NCBI GenBank assembly: GCA_025350865.1
Contig: JANXWZ010000058.1
Span: 41,845-105,844 of the forward strand
DNA: 64,000 nt
Direction of reading: 5' to 3'
Source of the DNA: Rhodanobacteraceae bacterium
Lineage (GTDB): Bacteria; Acidobacteriota; Terriglobia; Terriglobales; Acidobacteriaceae
Shown here piece after piece: positions 47,740 through 57,500 of this stretch. A program made the position numbers and the translations under genes. How positions within the stretch are numbered: position 1 is the first letter of the stretch; the number at the start of each line of letters is the position of its first letter. Below the pieces are notes generated by a model. The model was given only the letters and a program-made list of their open reading frames with translations, ran no database searches and was not told the origin of the DNA.

Positions 47740-49296
47740 CTAGAATTTTGATCGCGTAGTCCTCGCAATCAGAATACGAGTCTCCTGATGTGCCATAGGC
47801 GTAAAGACTCCGCCAACACGGTACCAATCGCCACTCGGTGAGGCGGACCGCAACTGGATTTCGTCGGGGTCCGCGCTGCTACCTCCGACGGCTCGCGCTA
47901 GCCATCCATCTGGACGAGCGACCAATACATCACCTTGCTGCAAAGTTGCTCCGGGGCGTAACTGGGCTATCTTGAACGGAAACACCCGATCTCGGCCTGC
48001 CCACAGGTTTTGCTCGCCGGAGTCGTCCGCTTCGATTTGATGTATCGCATCCAAATCGATCGGAAAGAAGATTCTGCGGCGAACCTCGTCTCCAGAGTAA
48101 AAATAGAGCGGCAAAACAAACGACGAGTCGCCGACCAGAATCAACCCCGGGCCAGCTTCCGATGTCGCGGTTGTAAGCATAAGGAAAGCCTGCCTCTGCT
48201 GTAGGAGGATATTTGCGCAGACCCGCTCACGCGCAGACACCCAAAAAGCTAGGGTCAACGCCAGCGTCATCCCCGTCTTCGCAGAATCGCGAATCAAACG
48301 CTGTCCAAGCAAACCTGCGGCCAACCCGATCCCGCAGCAGACCGGGGCCACGCACCGGGGCGAGATCATTCCGGCGCCAGCCACAGCGATTGCAAAGCCG
48401 AGGAATGGATAAGCCAGCAGAATGATGAGCGCTGCCATCTCAGGCTTAGTCGGTGGAACTGCGGTCGGCTCGACATGCGTTTTTCGTCTCCGCCACCAGG
48501 CCCAGATCGCCAAGCCAAGGACCGGCCAGAAGATCCCCTCCACCAACTCCAGATAGCTCATCGCGATCATCGATGCCTGCGGCCGATTCCAGGCATGGGG
48601 GCTGAACTCCGTAATGTTGTGCCGGATCAGCGGCAGATAAGCGAATAGCGGCAGGGAAGCGACGGCCATCGCAATCCAAACGCCTGGCCTCCAGCGCCTC
48701 GCAACAATCTCCCCCAACGCAATCGGGAAGAACGCCAGGACGCAGTAGTAGTTTGATGAGATTCCCAACGCGAGAGCCAATGCCATACCTGCCAGAGCAG
48801 CGTGTCGTCGCCATCCAGCCAGGTCGCCGGACCACATCCAAAGCGCGAGGCTCGCCATGGCGAAGCCCATCATTGGCGCGTAGGAACGAGCGTCGTAGGC
48901 ATAGTCAAATCCGCGTGTCGCCATGAAGGCCAGCACGCCGACGAGCGCGAAGACGGGTCGAACCCAGCGTCGCAACATCCACCACATGGCGGTGATTGCC
49001 GTTAACACACAGAGAATTGCCGGCAGGCGCATTCCCAGTGCGTTACCGCCGAGGATCGCTGTCGAACCCTTCACCAGCACGTGCATGAGCGGAGGATTTG
49101 GGTCCGCACCCGCCTTCAGGGCGTTCCAGATCCCCGTAAGCCCAGATTGGCGAGAGATGTAGAAAGTAATCAGTTCATCGGCCCAGACGAGTTTCAGCGT
49201 GGCCTGTGCCAGAACCAACGCCAGATAAAACGCGACCAAAATCCCGAATGTCGTTCGCCCGTGCCCGTCCACCCACGCGCCTAACCGACCGAGCAT
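47740..49296 (-). CDS. GT39/ArnT-like polytopic glycosyltransferase
   Basis: WADELITFYISRQSGLTGIWNALKAGADPNPPLMHVLVKGS...GNALGMRLPAILC; many TM segments. Confidence 0.8.
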   Translation of the reverse strand: MLGRLGAWVDGHGRTTFGILVAFYLALVLAQATLKLVWADELITFYISRQSGLTGIWNALKAGADPNPPLMHVLVKGSTAILGGNALGMRLPAILCVLTAITAMWWMLRRWVRPVFALVGVLAFMATRGFDYAYDARSYAPMMGFAMASLALWMWSGDLAGWRRHAALAGMALALALGISSNYYCVLAFFPIALGEIVARRWRPGVWIAMAVASLPLFAYLPLIRHNITEFSPHAWNRPQASMIAMSYLELVEGIFWPVLGLAIWAWWRRRKTHVEPTAVPPTKPEMAALIILLAYPFLGFAIAVAGAGMISPRCVAPVCCGIGLAAGLLGQRLIRDSAKTGMTLALTLAFWVSARERVCANILLQQRQAFLMLTTATSEAGPGLILVGDSSFVLPLYFYSGDEVRRRIFFPIDLDAIHQIEADDSGEQNLWAGRDRVFPFKIAQLRPGATLQQGDVLVARPDGWLARAVGGSSADPDEIQLRSASPSGDWYRVGGVFTPMAHQETRILIARTTRSKF

Positions 49297-49321
49297 CTCT
49301 GACCCTCACTCTGAAAATGGC

Positions 49322-49440
49322 AAAAAAAGGCGGCATGGACGGTATTTTGTCCATGCCGGGAGGCCAGTGACGCAACTTACGTCGGCGGGAAAACTCACTG
49401 CCGAAAACTTGTCCGAGTGGTTCGCTCTCACTCGTATGAA
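49322..49440 (-). ncRNA. Structured sRNA or 5'-leader attenuator candidate ending in a strong terminator
   Basis: Minus strand: CGAGTG/CACTCG stem, CGGC/GCCG stem, GACG/CGTC stem, then GGCATGGAC-AAAATACC-GTCCATGCC-GCC-TTTTTTT. Confidence 0.5.
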
Positions 49441-49608
49441 TAGTACCGTAACACTTCCGGAGAGAAAAATCTACTTCAATTCATATCTCCACTAACTGGA
49501 TATACCCTTTTTCACTAAAAAAGTTTCGCGAAAACCATATCTTTTTTCCAACTGCCATACAAACTCGCTACTCACTTCATTAGAGTCATGCACTTAGGTG
49601 AAAGGTTG

Positions 49609-49893
49609 TCACGCCGGAAATTCAGAGCTGAACCGCGCCGCCAGACGTGCATCCCGTTCGGTCACTCCGCCCGCATCGTGCGTAACGAGCCCAAGGCGAA
49701 CACGGTTATACCGGATATCGATATCAGGATGGTGGCACTCGTCCTCGGCAATCGTCGCAATCCTGTTGACGAACTCCATCGCCGCAACGAAATCCTTGAA
49801 CCGCCACTCGCGAACCAGTTTGCCGTCGGCCAGACACCACAGAGGTTGGCTGGAGAGAAATTCCGCCATTTCGGTTGGAGTGAGAGCTTTCAT
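49609..49893 (-). CDS. 4a-hydroxytetrahydrobiopterin dehydratase (PhhB/PCD family)
   Basis: ECHHPDIDIRYNRVRLGLVTHDAGGVTERD: typical PCD motif. Confidence 0.93.
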   Translation of the reverse strand: MKALTPTEMAEFLSSQPLWCLADGKLVREWRFKDFVAAMEFVNRIATIAEDECHHPDIDIRYNRVRLGLVTHDAGGVTERDARLAARFSSEFPA

Positions 49894-49902
49894 GGGGCGA
49901 TG

Positions 49903-51021
49903 CTAGTCCCCAGCGGCTTGAAGCGCAACCGCCGGCCGACACAGGGTGGAGGAAACGGCTGCCGGCGACATTCTCGTAATCTCGTCGCGCAAATCGGTCC
50001 ACCGTTCCAGGGGAACGCGAAGAAACACGGCAACGATTACGGGGTCGAACTGATGCCCCGAGCAGCGCTCAATCTCCGTCCGCGCCTCGGCGAAAGTGCG
50101 TCCTTTGCGATAAGGCCGGTCCGACGTGATCGCATCCAACGTATCGGCGATGGCGAAGATGCGTGCCCCCAGCGGAATCTCCTCGCCGACCAGACCGCGC
50201 GGGTAGCCGGTGCCGTCATAGCTCTCCTGGTGCGAAAAGACGATCTCGCTGGCCTCGCGGAGGAACGGAATCTTGCGCACCATTTCGTATCCGCGCTCGC
50301 AATGTTCGCGCATGATTTCCGTCTCTCGTGCGTCCAGCTTGCCGGGTTTCAAAAGAACTTCGTCCGGGGTCGAAATCTTGCCGATGTCATGCAGGAACGC
50401 GCCGCGGGCGATCACCTTCAGCTCGTCGGCGTTCAGACCCATCTCCCGGCCGAGCGCGATGGCATACCCCGTCACGCGCTTGGAATGGCCTTCCGTCTCG
50501 GCGTCGCGCAAATCGAGCGCGTCGCCCATGGCCTCCAGCGTAATGTCGTAGCTGCGTTCGAGATCCTGCATCGTGGCCCTCAGTCGTCCCGTCCTGGCAG
50601 ACACAATCTCTTCCAGATTCTGCCGGTAAGTTCGATTCTGCTTCTGTAGCTTGCCGTGTTCGACGGCGCGTGTAACCACGTTCAATAACTGATTCCGTTC
50701 AAACGGCTTCAGCAGGTAGTCGATTGCGCCGCGGCGAAATGCGTTTGTTGCAACATGAATATCATGAATGGCGGTGAACATCACAACCGGAGTCCCCGGG
50801 TAATCAACGCAAATGCGATCCAGCAGCGTTAGTCCATCCACCTCGGGCATCATGACGTCTGACAGGACCAGATCATAGCCCGCGTCCTGTTCCAGATGCA
50901 TCAACGCTTGGACTGCGCCGCCCGCTGCGATTGCGAAATATCCGCTCCGTTCCAGCAATGCTGCGACGATTCCGCGCACCGCCGCCTCATCATCTACGAC
51001 TAAAATTCTCTCCTGCGGCAT
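49903..51021 (-). CDS. Response regulator with HD-GYP domain
   Basis: ILVVDDEAAVRGIVAALLERSGY receiver; FLHDIGKISTPDEVLLKPGKL...HCERGYEM...HQESYDGTGYPRGLVGEEIPLGARIFAIADTLDAI HD-GYP. Confidence 0.95.
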   Translation of the reverse strand: MPQERILVVDDEAAVRGIVAALLERSGYFAIAAGGAVQALMHLEQDAGYDLVLSDVMMPEVDGLTLLDRICVDYPGTPVVMFTAIHDIHVATNAFRRGAIDYLLKPFERNQLLNVVTRAVEHGKLQKQNRTYRQNLEEIVSARTGRLRATMQDLERSYDITLEAMGDALDLRDAETEGHSKRVTGYAIALGREMGLNADELKVIARGAFLHDIGKISTPDEVLLKPGKLDARETEIMREHCERGYEMVRKIPFLREASEIVFSHQESYDGTGYPRGLVGEEIPLGARIFAIADTLDAITSDRPYRKGRTFAEARTEIERCSGHQFDPVIVAVFLRVPLERWTDLRDEITRMSPAAVSSTLCRPAVALQAAGD

Positions 51022-51074
51022 ATCGGCACCCCAACCGGTTTATCGGCGGGCACCTCCAATGCGTCATGGATTGC

Positions 51075-52493
51075 TCAACCTTTCGCAGCCTCCCGCGCGG
51101 CCTTTCTTGCCTGTACCCAGCCCTCTTTCATGATTTGACGCGAGCGTCCCAGGGCCAGTGCTCCGTCTGGAACGTTCTCGGTGATGCTTGAGCCGGCGGC
51201 GACATACGCTCCGGCACCGATGCTGACTGGGGCTACGAGAGTCGAATCCGAACCCACAAAGGCCCCGTCGCCGATGCGTGTGAGGTGCTTGGCGACGCCA
51301 TCGTAGTTGCACGTAATCGCGCCTGCACCGATGTTCACCCCGGCTCCGATCTCTGCATCGCCCAGATAATTCAGGTGGTTGGCCTTCGATCCCTTGCCCA
51401 TGGTCACATTCTTGGTCTCGACGAAGTTGCCCACATGGGCACCCTCACCGATGCGGCTCTTTGGCCGCAGATGCGCGTACGGCCCAAGGATTGCGCCGTC
51501 CGAGACCTGCGCGCCATCGAGGATGCAACCGTTTCGGACCAATACGCCGTCTCCCAGCAGGGAATCCTGCACCACTGCATACGAGCGGATGCGGCATTCG
51601 GTTCCGACTTTTGTCTGGCCGAGGAGCTGGACGTAGGGTTCGATCACCGAATCCGCACCGACCGTTACTGCGGCGTCGATGACGCAGGTATCCGGGCGAA
51701 AGATCGTCACGCCCTGTGCCATCAGCTTGCGGGCGGTAGCAGCCCGCATCGCCTCGTCGAGGTGCATCATCTCGGCGATGGTGTTGGCGCCCAGCACTTC
51801 GTCGACGCTGTCTGCCTTCACCGCGACCACGCGATCACCATCCGCAACCAGGAGCGCGGCCACGTCGGTGAGGTAGTACTCGCCGTGAGCGTTGTCTGTG
51901 GAGAGCAGGTCAAGCTTGGCGAAGAGGGCTTCGGTGCGGAAGCAGTAGATTCCCGAGTTGATCTCCGGCGCATCGCCATGTTCGGGCTTGAGAGACTTCT
52001 GCTCGACGATCGCCGAGACCCCAACGCCAGTTCCCGTGCGGAGGACTCGGCCATAACCGGTCGGATTCTCCGGAACGGCAGTGAGAATGGTCATCGCGGC
52101 CGCTTCCGCGATGTGCAGCTCGCAGATGGTTCGAATCGTCTCTGGCCGGATCAATGGGACATCACCGCTGAGGACCAACAGATTCTGGGGTAGCGGATCG
52201 CCGCACAGGGCAAAGTAGGCCTTCACCATCTGGAGCGCGTGGCCGGTGCCGCGCTGTTCTTCCTGCATCACGAACTTGACGCCCGTGGGAGCGACGGCGG
52301 CTCTCACCCGGTCTGCTTCGTGGCCGACAATGCAATAGATATTGTGGGCCTCAACCAAGGTCCGGGCTGCGGCGATCACGTGCTTTAGCAGCGCCTGCCC
52401 ACCGATTTCGTGCAGTACCTTCGGCCTCTTCGACTTCAGCCGCGTACCCTTGCCCGCCGCCATAATTGCAATTGCAAATCCATCCATGGTCAT
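51075..52493 (-). CDS. glmU: Bifunctional GlcNAc-1-P uridyltransferase / GlcN-1-P acetyltransferase
   Basis: AIMAAGKGTRLKSKRPKVLHEIGGQALLKHVI and left-handed beta-helix ...GDGAFVGSDSTLVAPVSIGAGAYVAAGSSITENVP. Confidence 0.95.
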   Translation of the reverse strand: MTMDGFAIAIMAAGKGTRLKSKRPKVLHEIGGQALLKHVIAAARTLVEAHNIYCIVGHEADRVRAAVAPTGVKFVMQEEQRGTGHALQMVKAYFALCGDPLPQNLLVLSGDVPLIRPETIRTICELHIAEAAAMTILTAVPENPTGYGRVLRTGTGVGVSAIVEQKSLKPEHGDAPEINSGIYCFRTEALFAKLDLLSTDNAHGEYYLTDVAALLVADGDRVVAVKADSVDEVLGANTIAEMMHLDEAMRAATARKLMAQGVTIFRPDTCVIDAAVTVGADSVIEPYVQLLGQTKVGTECRIRSYAVVQDSLLGDGVLVRNGCILDGAQVSDGAILGPYAHLRPKSRIGEGAHVGNFVETKNVTMGKGSKANHLNYLGDAEIGAGVNIGAGAITCNYDGVAKHLTRIGDGAFVGSDSTLVAPVSIGAGAYVAAGSSITENVPDGALALGRSRQIMKEGWVQARKAAREAAKG

Positions 52494-52571
52494 AACACCA
52501 TTATCGTCTCACGCGGAATGGTATTGGCTCTCTCCCCCGGCAGGAGCATAATTGTCCCAGAGGTGCCATCG

Positions 52572-53096
52572 ATGGCGACCAGTACCGTGATTCCGATTGC
52601 CGAATACCTCAAGAGTTCCTATCGTCCGGATTGCGACTATGTCGACGGCGAGGTGCAGGAGAGAAACTTGGGCGAACAGGACCACAGCGATTTGCAGACC
52701 CGGTTAATTCTGATGCTGATGGCATCCGACAACAGGCAGTATGTGCGCGCCAATACCGAACTGCGTGTACAAGTGAAAGCGACTCGCTTTCGTGTACCCG
52801 ATGTATGCGTCAGGGCAAGGACCGCGCCGAGCGAGCAGATTGTGCTCCACGCGCCACTACTGTGCATCGAAATTCTCTCGCCGGACGATACGGTTCGGAA
52901 GACCCGGGAGCGCGTCCGGGACTATCTCGAGATGGGCGTGCTGGAGGTGTGGATACTCGATCCCGAACTTCGCAGTGTAACCGTCTGCTCTGGAGCTACG
53001 ATGTTCGAGCACAGGGAGGGCACCTTGCCAATCCCCCAAACGCCCGTCGTTCTCGCACTGGCCGAGATATTTGAGGCACTCGACGACTACGAGTAA
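52572..53096 (+). CDS. Uma2-family (DUF820) protein
   Basis: YLKSSYRPDCDYVDGEVQERNLGEQDHSDLQTRL...LCIEILSPDDTVRKTRERVRDYLEMGVLEVWILDPE. Confidence 0.9.
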   Translation: MATSTVIPIAEYLKSSYRPDCDYVDGEVQERNLGEQDHSDLQTRLILMLMASDNRQYVRANTELRVQVKATRFRVPDVCVRARTAPSEQIVLHAPLLCIEILSPDDTVRKTRERVRDYLEMGVLEVWILDPELRSVTVCSGATMFEHREGTLPIPQTPVVLALAEIFEALDDYE

Positions 53097-53267
53097 ACAG
53101 ACGACGATCACCGTAGACGCATCATCGTCGCAGAGGAATTGTCTAGTTACCTGCACAAACCAGTAACCGCAAACAACAATCCAACCTGTCATATCTCTGC
53201 CCTATCCGACGTAAAGACAATGTTGCGAAACAGATGGCACACTGGCTGCCTTTCTGGAGGTCGCACA

Positions 53268-53597
53268 ATGTTTTGCTCAAGCTGCGGAAACGAATCCGCC
53301 CCGACATCAATCGCATGTACCTTTTGCAGTTCACTCATCGTCTCGAACGATCTACCGCCGGTTGCCTTCCGAATCGTTCGTCCGCTGCGCACACGGATGC
53401 TCGGCGGAGTTTGCGCGGGTATCGGAATCCACTACGGATGGGATGTTTACCACGTCCGCATGGCAATGGCGATCGCGGCCTGCATCACAACGGGCGCCCT
53501 TATTCCAATCTATCTGTTGGCCTGGAGAATGCTGCCGAGCGCATCGTTTGCGCTGCCGCCTGCGACGCGCTCGGTCACCATCCGTCCCGCGCACTGA
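53268..53597 (+). CDS. Zinc-ribbon + PspC-domain protein
   Basis: MFCSSCGNESAPTSIACTFCSS ribbon; RTRMLGGVCAGIGIHYGWDVYHVRMAMAIA PspC. Confidence 0.85.
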   Translation: MFCSSCGNESAPTSIACTFCSSLIVSNDLPPVAFRIVRPLRTRMLGGVCAGIGIHYGWDVYHVRMAMAIAACITTGALIPIYLLAWRMLPSASFALPPATRSVTIRPAH

Positions 53598-53685
53598 TAG
53601 GCAGCTTCGAGCGAATCGAGCCGTTCGGAGGGATGGATGTGGCATCATCGAAGATGCCAACCATCTAGTTGCCGAGGATAGTTCG

Positions 53686-54993
53686 ATTCCGCCCAAGAAG
53701 CCGCAGCCCGCGAATAAATCCGCCCCGACCCCTCGCCCCTTCGCGTATCACAAGCGCCAGCTTTGCTGCGACGCCGTGCCTCTGGCGGCACTTGCCGAAG
53801 CCTACGGAACCCCGCTGTACGTCTACTCGGAACAACACATTCTGAGCCGCCTCCGGCTGTTTCAGGATGCCTTCGCGGCCGTCCCGCACACGATCTGCTA
53901 CGCCCTCAAATCGAACTCCGCGCTGGCTATCATTAGGCTGCTGGCACAGCACGGTTCAGGCTTCGACATCGTCTCCGGAGGCGAGCTTGCCCGGGTGATG
54001 AAGGTCGCCAAGGGGTCGGCAAGGAACACAGTATTTGCCGGGGTAGGGAAGCAAATCGAAGAGATCGACGCCGCGCTAAAGGCGGGGATACTGCTATTCA
54101 ATGTTGAGTCGCCGGCGGAGCTCGACCTGATTGCGAGTCGAGCCGAAGTGCTCGGCCAACGGGCGCGTTTTTCTCTGCGGGTCAACCCGGATGTTTTCGC
54201 TGAGACTCACCCCTATATCTCCACTGGCCTGAGCGCGCACAAGTTCGGGATCGACATCAACCAGGCACGTGGCTTGTACCGCAAGGCGGCCAAGTCGAAG
54301 TGGCTAGTTCCGACCGGCGTCAGCGTCCACATCGGCTCACAGATTCGTGCCGTAGACCCATTTGGCGCAGCCTTGGCGCGGGTGACCGATCTGGTACAGC
54401 AGCTTCGTAAAGATGGCATTCAACTGACTCACATCGACGCTGGTGGCGGCCTTGGGATCGAGTACACCGCTGCGGACTTCGATCCTGCCGCCGCCGTCGC
54501 AAGTTATGCCAAGCAGGTGATTGGGGCCACGGAGAGTCTCGGCATGCACTTGCTTCTCGAACCGGGCCGCTTTCTTGTGGCGCAGGCCGGTGCCTTGCTG
54601 ATGTCGGTGCTCACTGTCAAAAAGAATGGCGACAAGACTTTCGTGATTGCCGACGCCGCGATGAACGACCTGATCCGTCCGGCGCTATATCAAGCGCATC
54701 ATGAGATCTTGCCCGTTCGACAGCCTTCAAGTGGTGCGGCGGGCAAGCCCGTCGACGTCGTTGGACCGGTGTGCGAATCGGGCGACTTCTTCGCTCGCGA
54801 CCGCGACCTGGCACCCACTCGGCCCGGCGACTTGCTGGCAATTTTGGACGCGGGGGCATACGGCATGTCGCTGAGCTCCAACTACAACACGCGAGTGCGT
54901 CCGGCGGAGGTTCTGGTTGGAGGCGATAGGCACCGCCTGATCCGTCGCCGCGAAACGATCAAAGACTTATTCGCTCCCGAGATTCCGGCTTAA
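53686..54993 (+). CDS. lysA: Diaminopimelate decarboxylase (start uncertain)
   Basis: AYGTPLYVYSEQHILSRL...ICYALKSNSALAIIRLLAQHGSGFDIVSGGEL...HIGSQI...LEPGRFLV...GPVCESGDFFARDR; ATT at 53686 is preceded by GAGG. Confidence 0.88.
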   Translation: MPPKKPQPANKSAPTPRPFAYHKRQLCCDAVPLAALAEAYGTPLYVYSEQHILSRLRLFQDAFAAVPHTICYALKSNSALAIIRLLAQHGSGFDIVSGGELARVMKVAKGSARNTVFAGVGKQIEEIDAALKAGILLFNVESPAELDLIASRAEVLGQRARFSLRVNPDVFAETHPYISTGLSAHKFGIDINQARGLYRKAAKSKWLVPTGVSVHIGSQIRAVDPFGAALARVTDLVQQLRKDGIQLTHIDAGGGLGIEYTAADFDPAAAVASYAKQVIGATESLGMHLLLEPGRFLVAQAGALLMSVLTVKKNGDKTFVIADAAMNDLIRPALYQAHHEILPVRQPSSGAAGKPVDVVGPVCESGDFFARDRDLAPTRPGDLLAILDAGAYGMSLSSNYNTRVRPAEVLVGGDRHRLIRRRETIKDLFAPEIPA

Positions 54994-55031
54994 ATCGAAA
55001 TGCCAGAGGCCGTCGCCTCTGGCATTTCGAT
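54994..55031. terminator. Perfect 17-bp inverted repeat after lysA
   Basis: ATCGAAATGCCAGAGGC-cgtc-GCCTCTGGCATTTCGAT; no T-run follows. Confidence 0.6.
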
Positions 55032-55541
55032 GAAGTGAACTTGCATGGTCCTCGGTCTATCGCTCGTCTCGTCCATCCTCCCGGTGCCGCTGCGAGTTTC
55101 CCCGCGTATGCGCCTTTCAGATGCCCCGCTTCCGCTTTTTCGGGCGACCCCGAATCCACTTCCGCGTTCCTGCCGTCTCAGCGTCCTCGGGTATCCCCGA
55201 ATCCTGCTTCCTCGACCGATCCGATGATGACTCCCCGCTCTGACTCGAACTTGGCACCCTCGGCTATGCCGTGGATGAGTTTTCGCGCCGAATCGGGTAC
55301 CGCACATTCCTGCCTGAATCTGGATGCCTAACGCTCTCTGCCTGGTTCTCGATGTGCCGGACTCGCCGACCCATTTCCTTCCCGGTTCCTTCGAAACTGC
55401 ATCGTCTTTCAGACTTGAACTGCGTTTCCGACTTCTTGCCTGATCACCAACTGAGAGCAAGTTAGGCTTCGGCAATCTGTGCATGCAAGTGCAAATAAAC
55501 GATTAATCTGTGGAAAACAGAAGATTCCGCAGAGCGCGAAT

Positions 55542-57500
55542 TTATGCGATTGGAGCCTCCATAATCTTTGCCAATTCGTGGAGACGGTTGGCGTCAGCTG
55601 CGTCCTTTGCACTCGCTGCGGCAGACTCGACAGAGGCTGCCATACCCTTCAACGCGGCCCCGTCTTTCTTGGCCAGATGCGATTTCTGCGCCTTGTAGAC
55701 GGCGGCGGTCAGGGCAGCAAGCTTGTCGGCCGGCAGCGCGTTGGAGCGCGTTAACTGGTCGAGGTACGCCTTCGCGACGATCAGGTTGGACGGCCAGACG
55801 ATCTTCTGCTGTGTCTGCACGTTCAGTTCGTTGACCTTCACCAGATTGGCTGCGTCCAGCTCGTTCTGCGTCAGGAACTTGCTTGGCACGAGCTTCAAGA
55901 CGTCGAGCCCGCGTGCAATCTCCGACCCGTAGATATAGCCGTTGTACCAGTACGCCGACCAGTCGCCGCCCAGCACGACGGTCTTGGCATCGATGGGTCC
56001 GCGGTCGTAGTAGGCGATCTCATAGGGATGAGCCGCGTCGGTAAAGTCCATGACCGAAATACCGCCTTGATACCACGCCTGCACCTCGATATCGCGGCCC
56101 GGAACAGGCACCAGCGAGCCGTTGTGTGCGACGCAGTTCTCTGAGTCCGACTGTGCGGCGGGCATCTTGTAATAGCTCTGTAGCGACAGCTTCTGATCCT
56201 TCAACGAGAAGATCGCATCCGCGCCCCACTTGTTGGGGTCAGTCGCGCGGCAACGAGCACCGAGACCGCCGCCCCACTCGTCGGTAAACACCACCTTCGA
56301 ACCATCGTTCGAGAACGAGGCGGAGTGCCAGTAAGAGTAGTTGGGATCATTGACGGCATCCACGCGCTTGGGGTGAACCGGATCCTTGATATCGAGCAGA
56401 ATGCCATTACCCGAGCAGGCTCCGGCCGCCAAACCGATGGCCGAGTAGACCGTAATGTCGTGGCACTGGTTCGTGTCCGCAGCTTTGGCGGAATCGTGGC
56501 TGCCGCCATTGTTGAGGCCGTTCAGAGCACCGGTCCGGGCATCGACGAAGACGCGCGGAGTCGCGACTACAGCTGCTTTAGACGGTGTTGCGACGGGGAC
56601 CTTGATGACGTCGATCCGGAAGAGCGCGGTGTCGGCGTCCTTATCGGGAGCGCCGCCGGAGCAGCCGGCAAGTTCCTCGGACTGGCGCACAAACGACGTG
56701 CCCGAGACGTAGAGGTAGACATTGTCCTTGTCGTTGGGATCGACGACCAGCGTATGCGTGTGTGAGCCGCGGCAGGTCTGGACAGCCGCTACCTGCTTCG
56801 GATTCCTGATGTCCGTGATGTCGAAGATGCGGACACCACGGAAACGGTCCGGGCTGGCGGCGGGGAGTTGCGGATCGTGTTCATGGCCAGCGGCGGGAGG
56901 CGGATTCGGAGGAAACGACTGCGTGCCGCAATCCAGACGTCCGTTGGTCATTTCGACCGACATGAAGAGCAGATTCTTATAGACCGAGACATCGCCCTGC
57001 CCGCCAGGACAAACCAGTGACGTAATCAGCGAAGGCTTCGCCGGGTTCGCGATGTCGTAAAAGTTGACCCCATAGAAGTTGCCTTGAAACAGGTGGTTGC
57101 CCTGGAAGGCAAAGTCGGAGTTCGCATAGGCCAGACCTGCCAGCACCAGCGACATCGACTTGGGCATGGCTCCGGCAGGAATGCCGAGTGAGGCCAATGC
57201 TTTGAGGACCTTTGGATCGTCGGGATCGTTGGAGGGAAGCGAAAAGGCGTCGGGCTTCTTGATGAGCGCAAGATGCTCCATGCCCATCGCTGCTTCGCCT
57301 GCGTCATACATGCCGGGCTTCAAACCCACGCGCGGGTCGTTCGTCGCCGAACCGGTCATGCCGGCTGGAAGCGGGGGGGCGGCCTGCAGGCCGAAGGGGT
57401 TTCCCTCCTGCGCAAACGCCAGAGACGCACCGGAAAACAACAGGGTTGCGGCGAAGGTCGCGCCAGCCAAACGGAAAGCGGAAGTGCGTGCACGGTTCAT
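55542..57500 (-). CDS. LVIVD-repeat secreted protein
   Basis: Signal MNRARTSAFRLAGATFAATLLFSGASLAFAQ; repeats such as GVRIFDITDIRNPKQVAAVQTCRGSHTHTLV and ISVMDFTDAAHPYEIAYYD. Confidence 0.85.
   Translation of the reverse strand: MNRARTSAFRLAGATFAATLLFSGASLAFAQEGNPFGLQAAPPLPAGMTGSATNDPRVGLKPGMYDAGEAAMGMEHLALIKKPDAFSLPSNDPDDPKVLKALASLGIPAGAMPKSMSLVLAGLAYANSDFAFQGNHLFQGNFYGVNFYDIANPAKPSLITSLVCPGGQGDVSVYKNLLFMSVEMTNGRLDCGTQSFPPNPPPAAGHEHDPQLPAASPDRFRGVRIFDITDIRNPKQVAAVQTCRGSHTHTLVVDPNDKDNVYLYVSGTSFVRQSEELAGCSGGAPDKDADTALFRIDVIKVPVATPSKAAVVATPRVFVDARTGALNGLNNGGSHDSAKAADTNQCHDITVYSAIGLAAGACSGNGILLDIKDPVHPKRVDAVNDPNYSYWHSASFSNDGSKVVFTDEWGGGLGARCRATDPNKWGADAIFSLKDQKLSLQSYYKMPAAQSDSENCVAHNGSLVPVPGRDIEVQAWYQGGISVMDFTDAAHPYEIAYYDRGPIDAKTVVLGGDWSAYWYNGYIYGSEIARGLDVLKLVPSKFLTQNELDAANLVKVNELNVQTQQKIVWPSNLIVAKAYLDQLTRSNALPADKLAALTAAVYKAQKSHLAKKDGAALKGMAASVESAAASAKDAADANRLHELAKIMEAPIA

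Noticed and set aside
49588-50649. 353-aa plus-strand ORF
   Set aside because: Antisense to phhB-like and HD-GYP genes, both well supported.
51285-52193. 302-aa plus-strand ORF
   Set aside because: Antisense to glmU.
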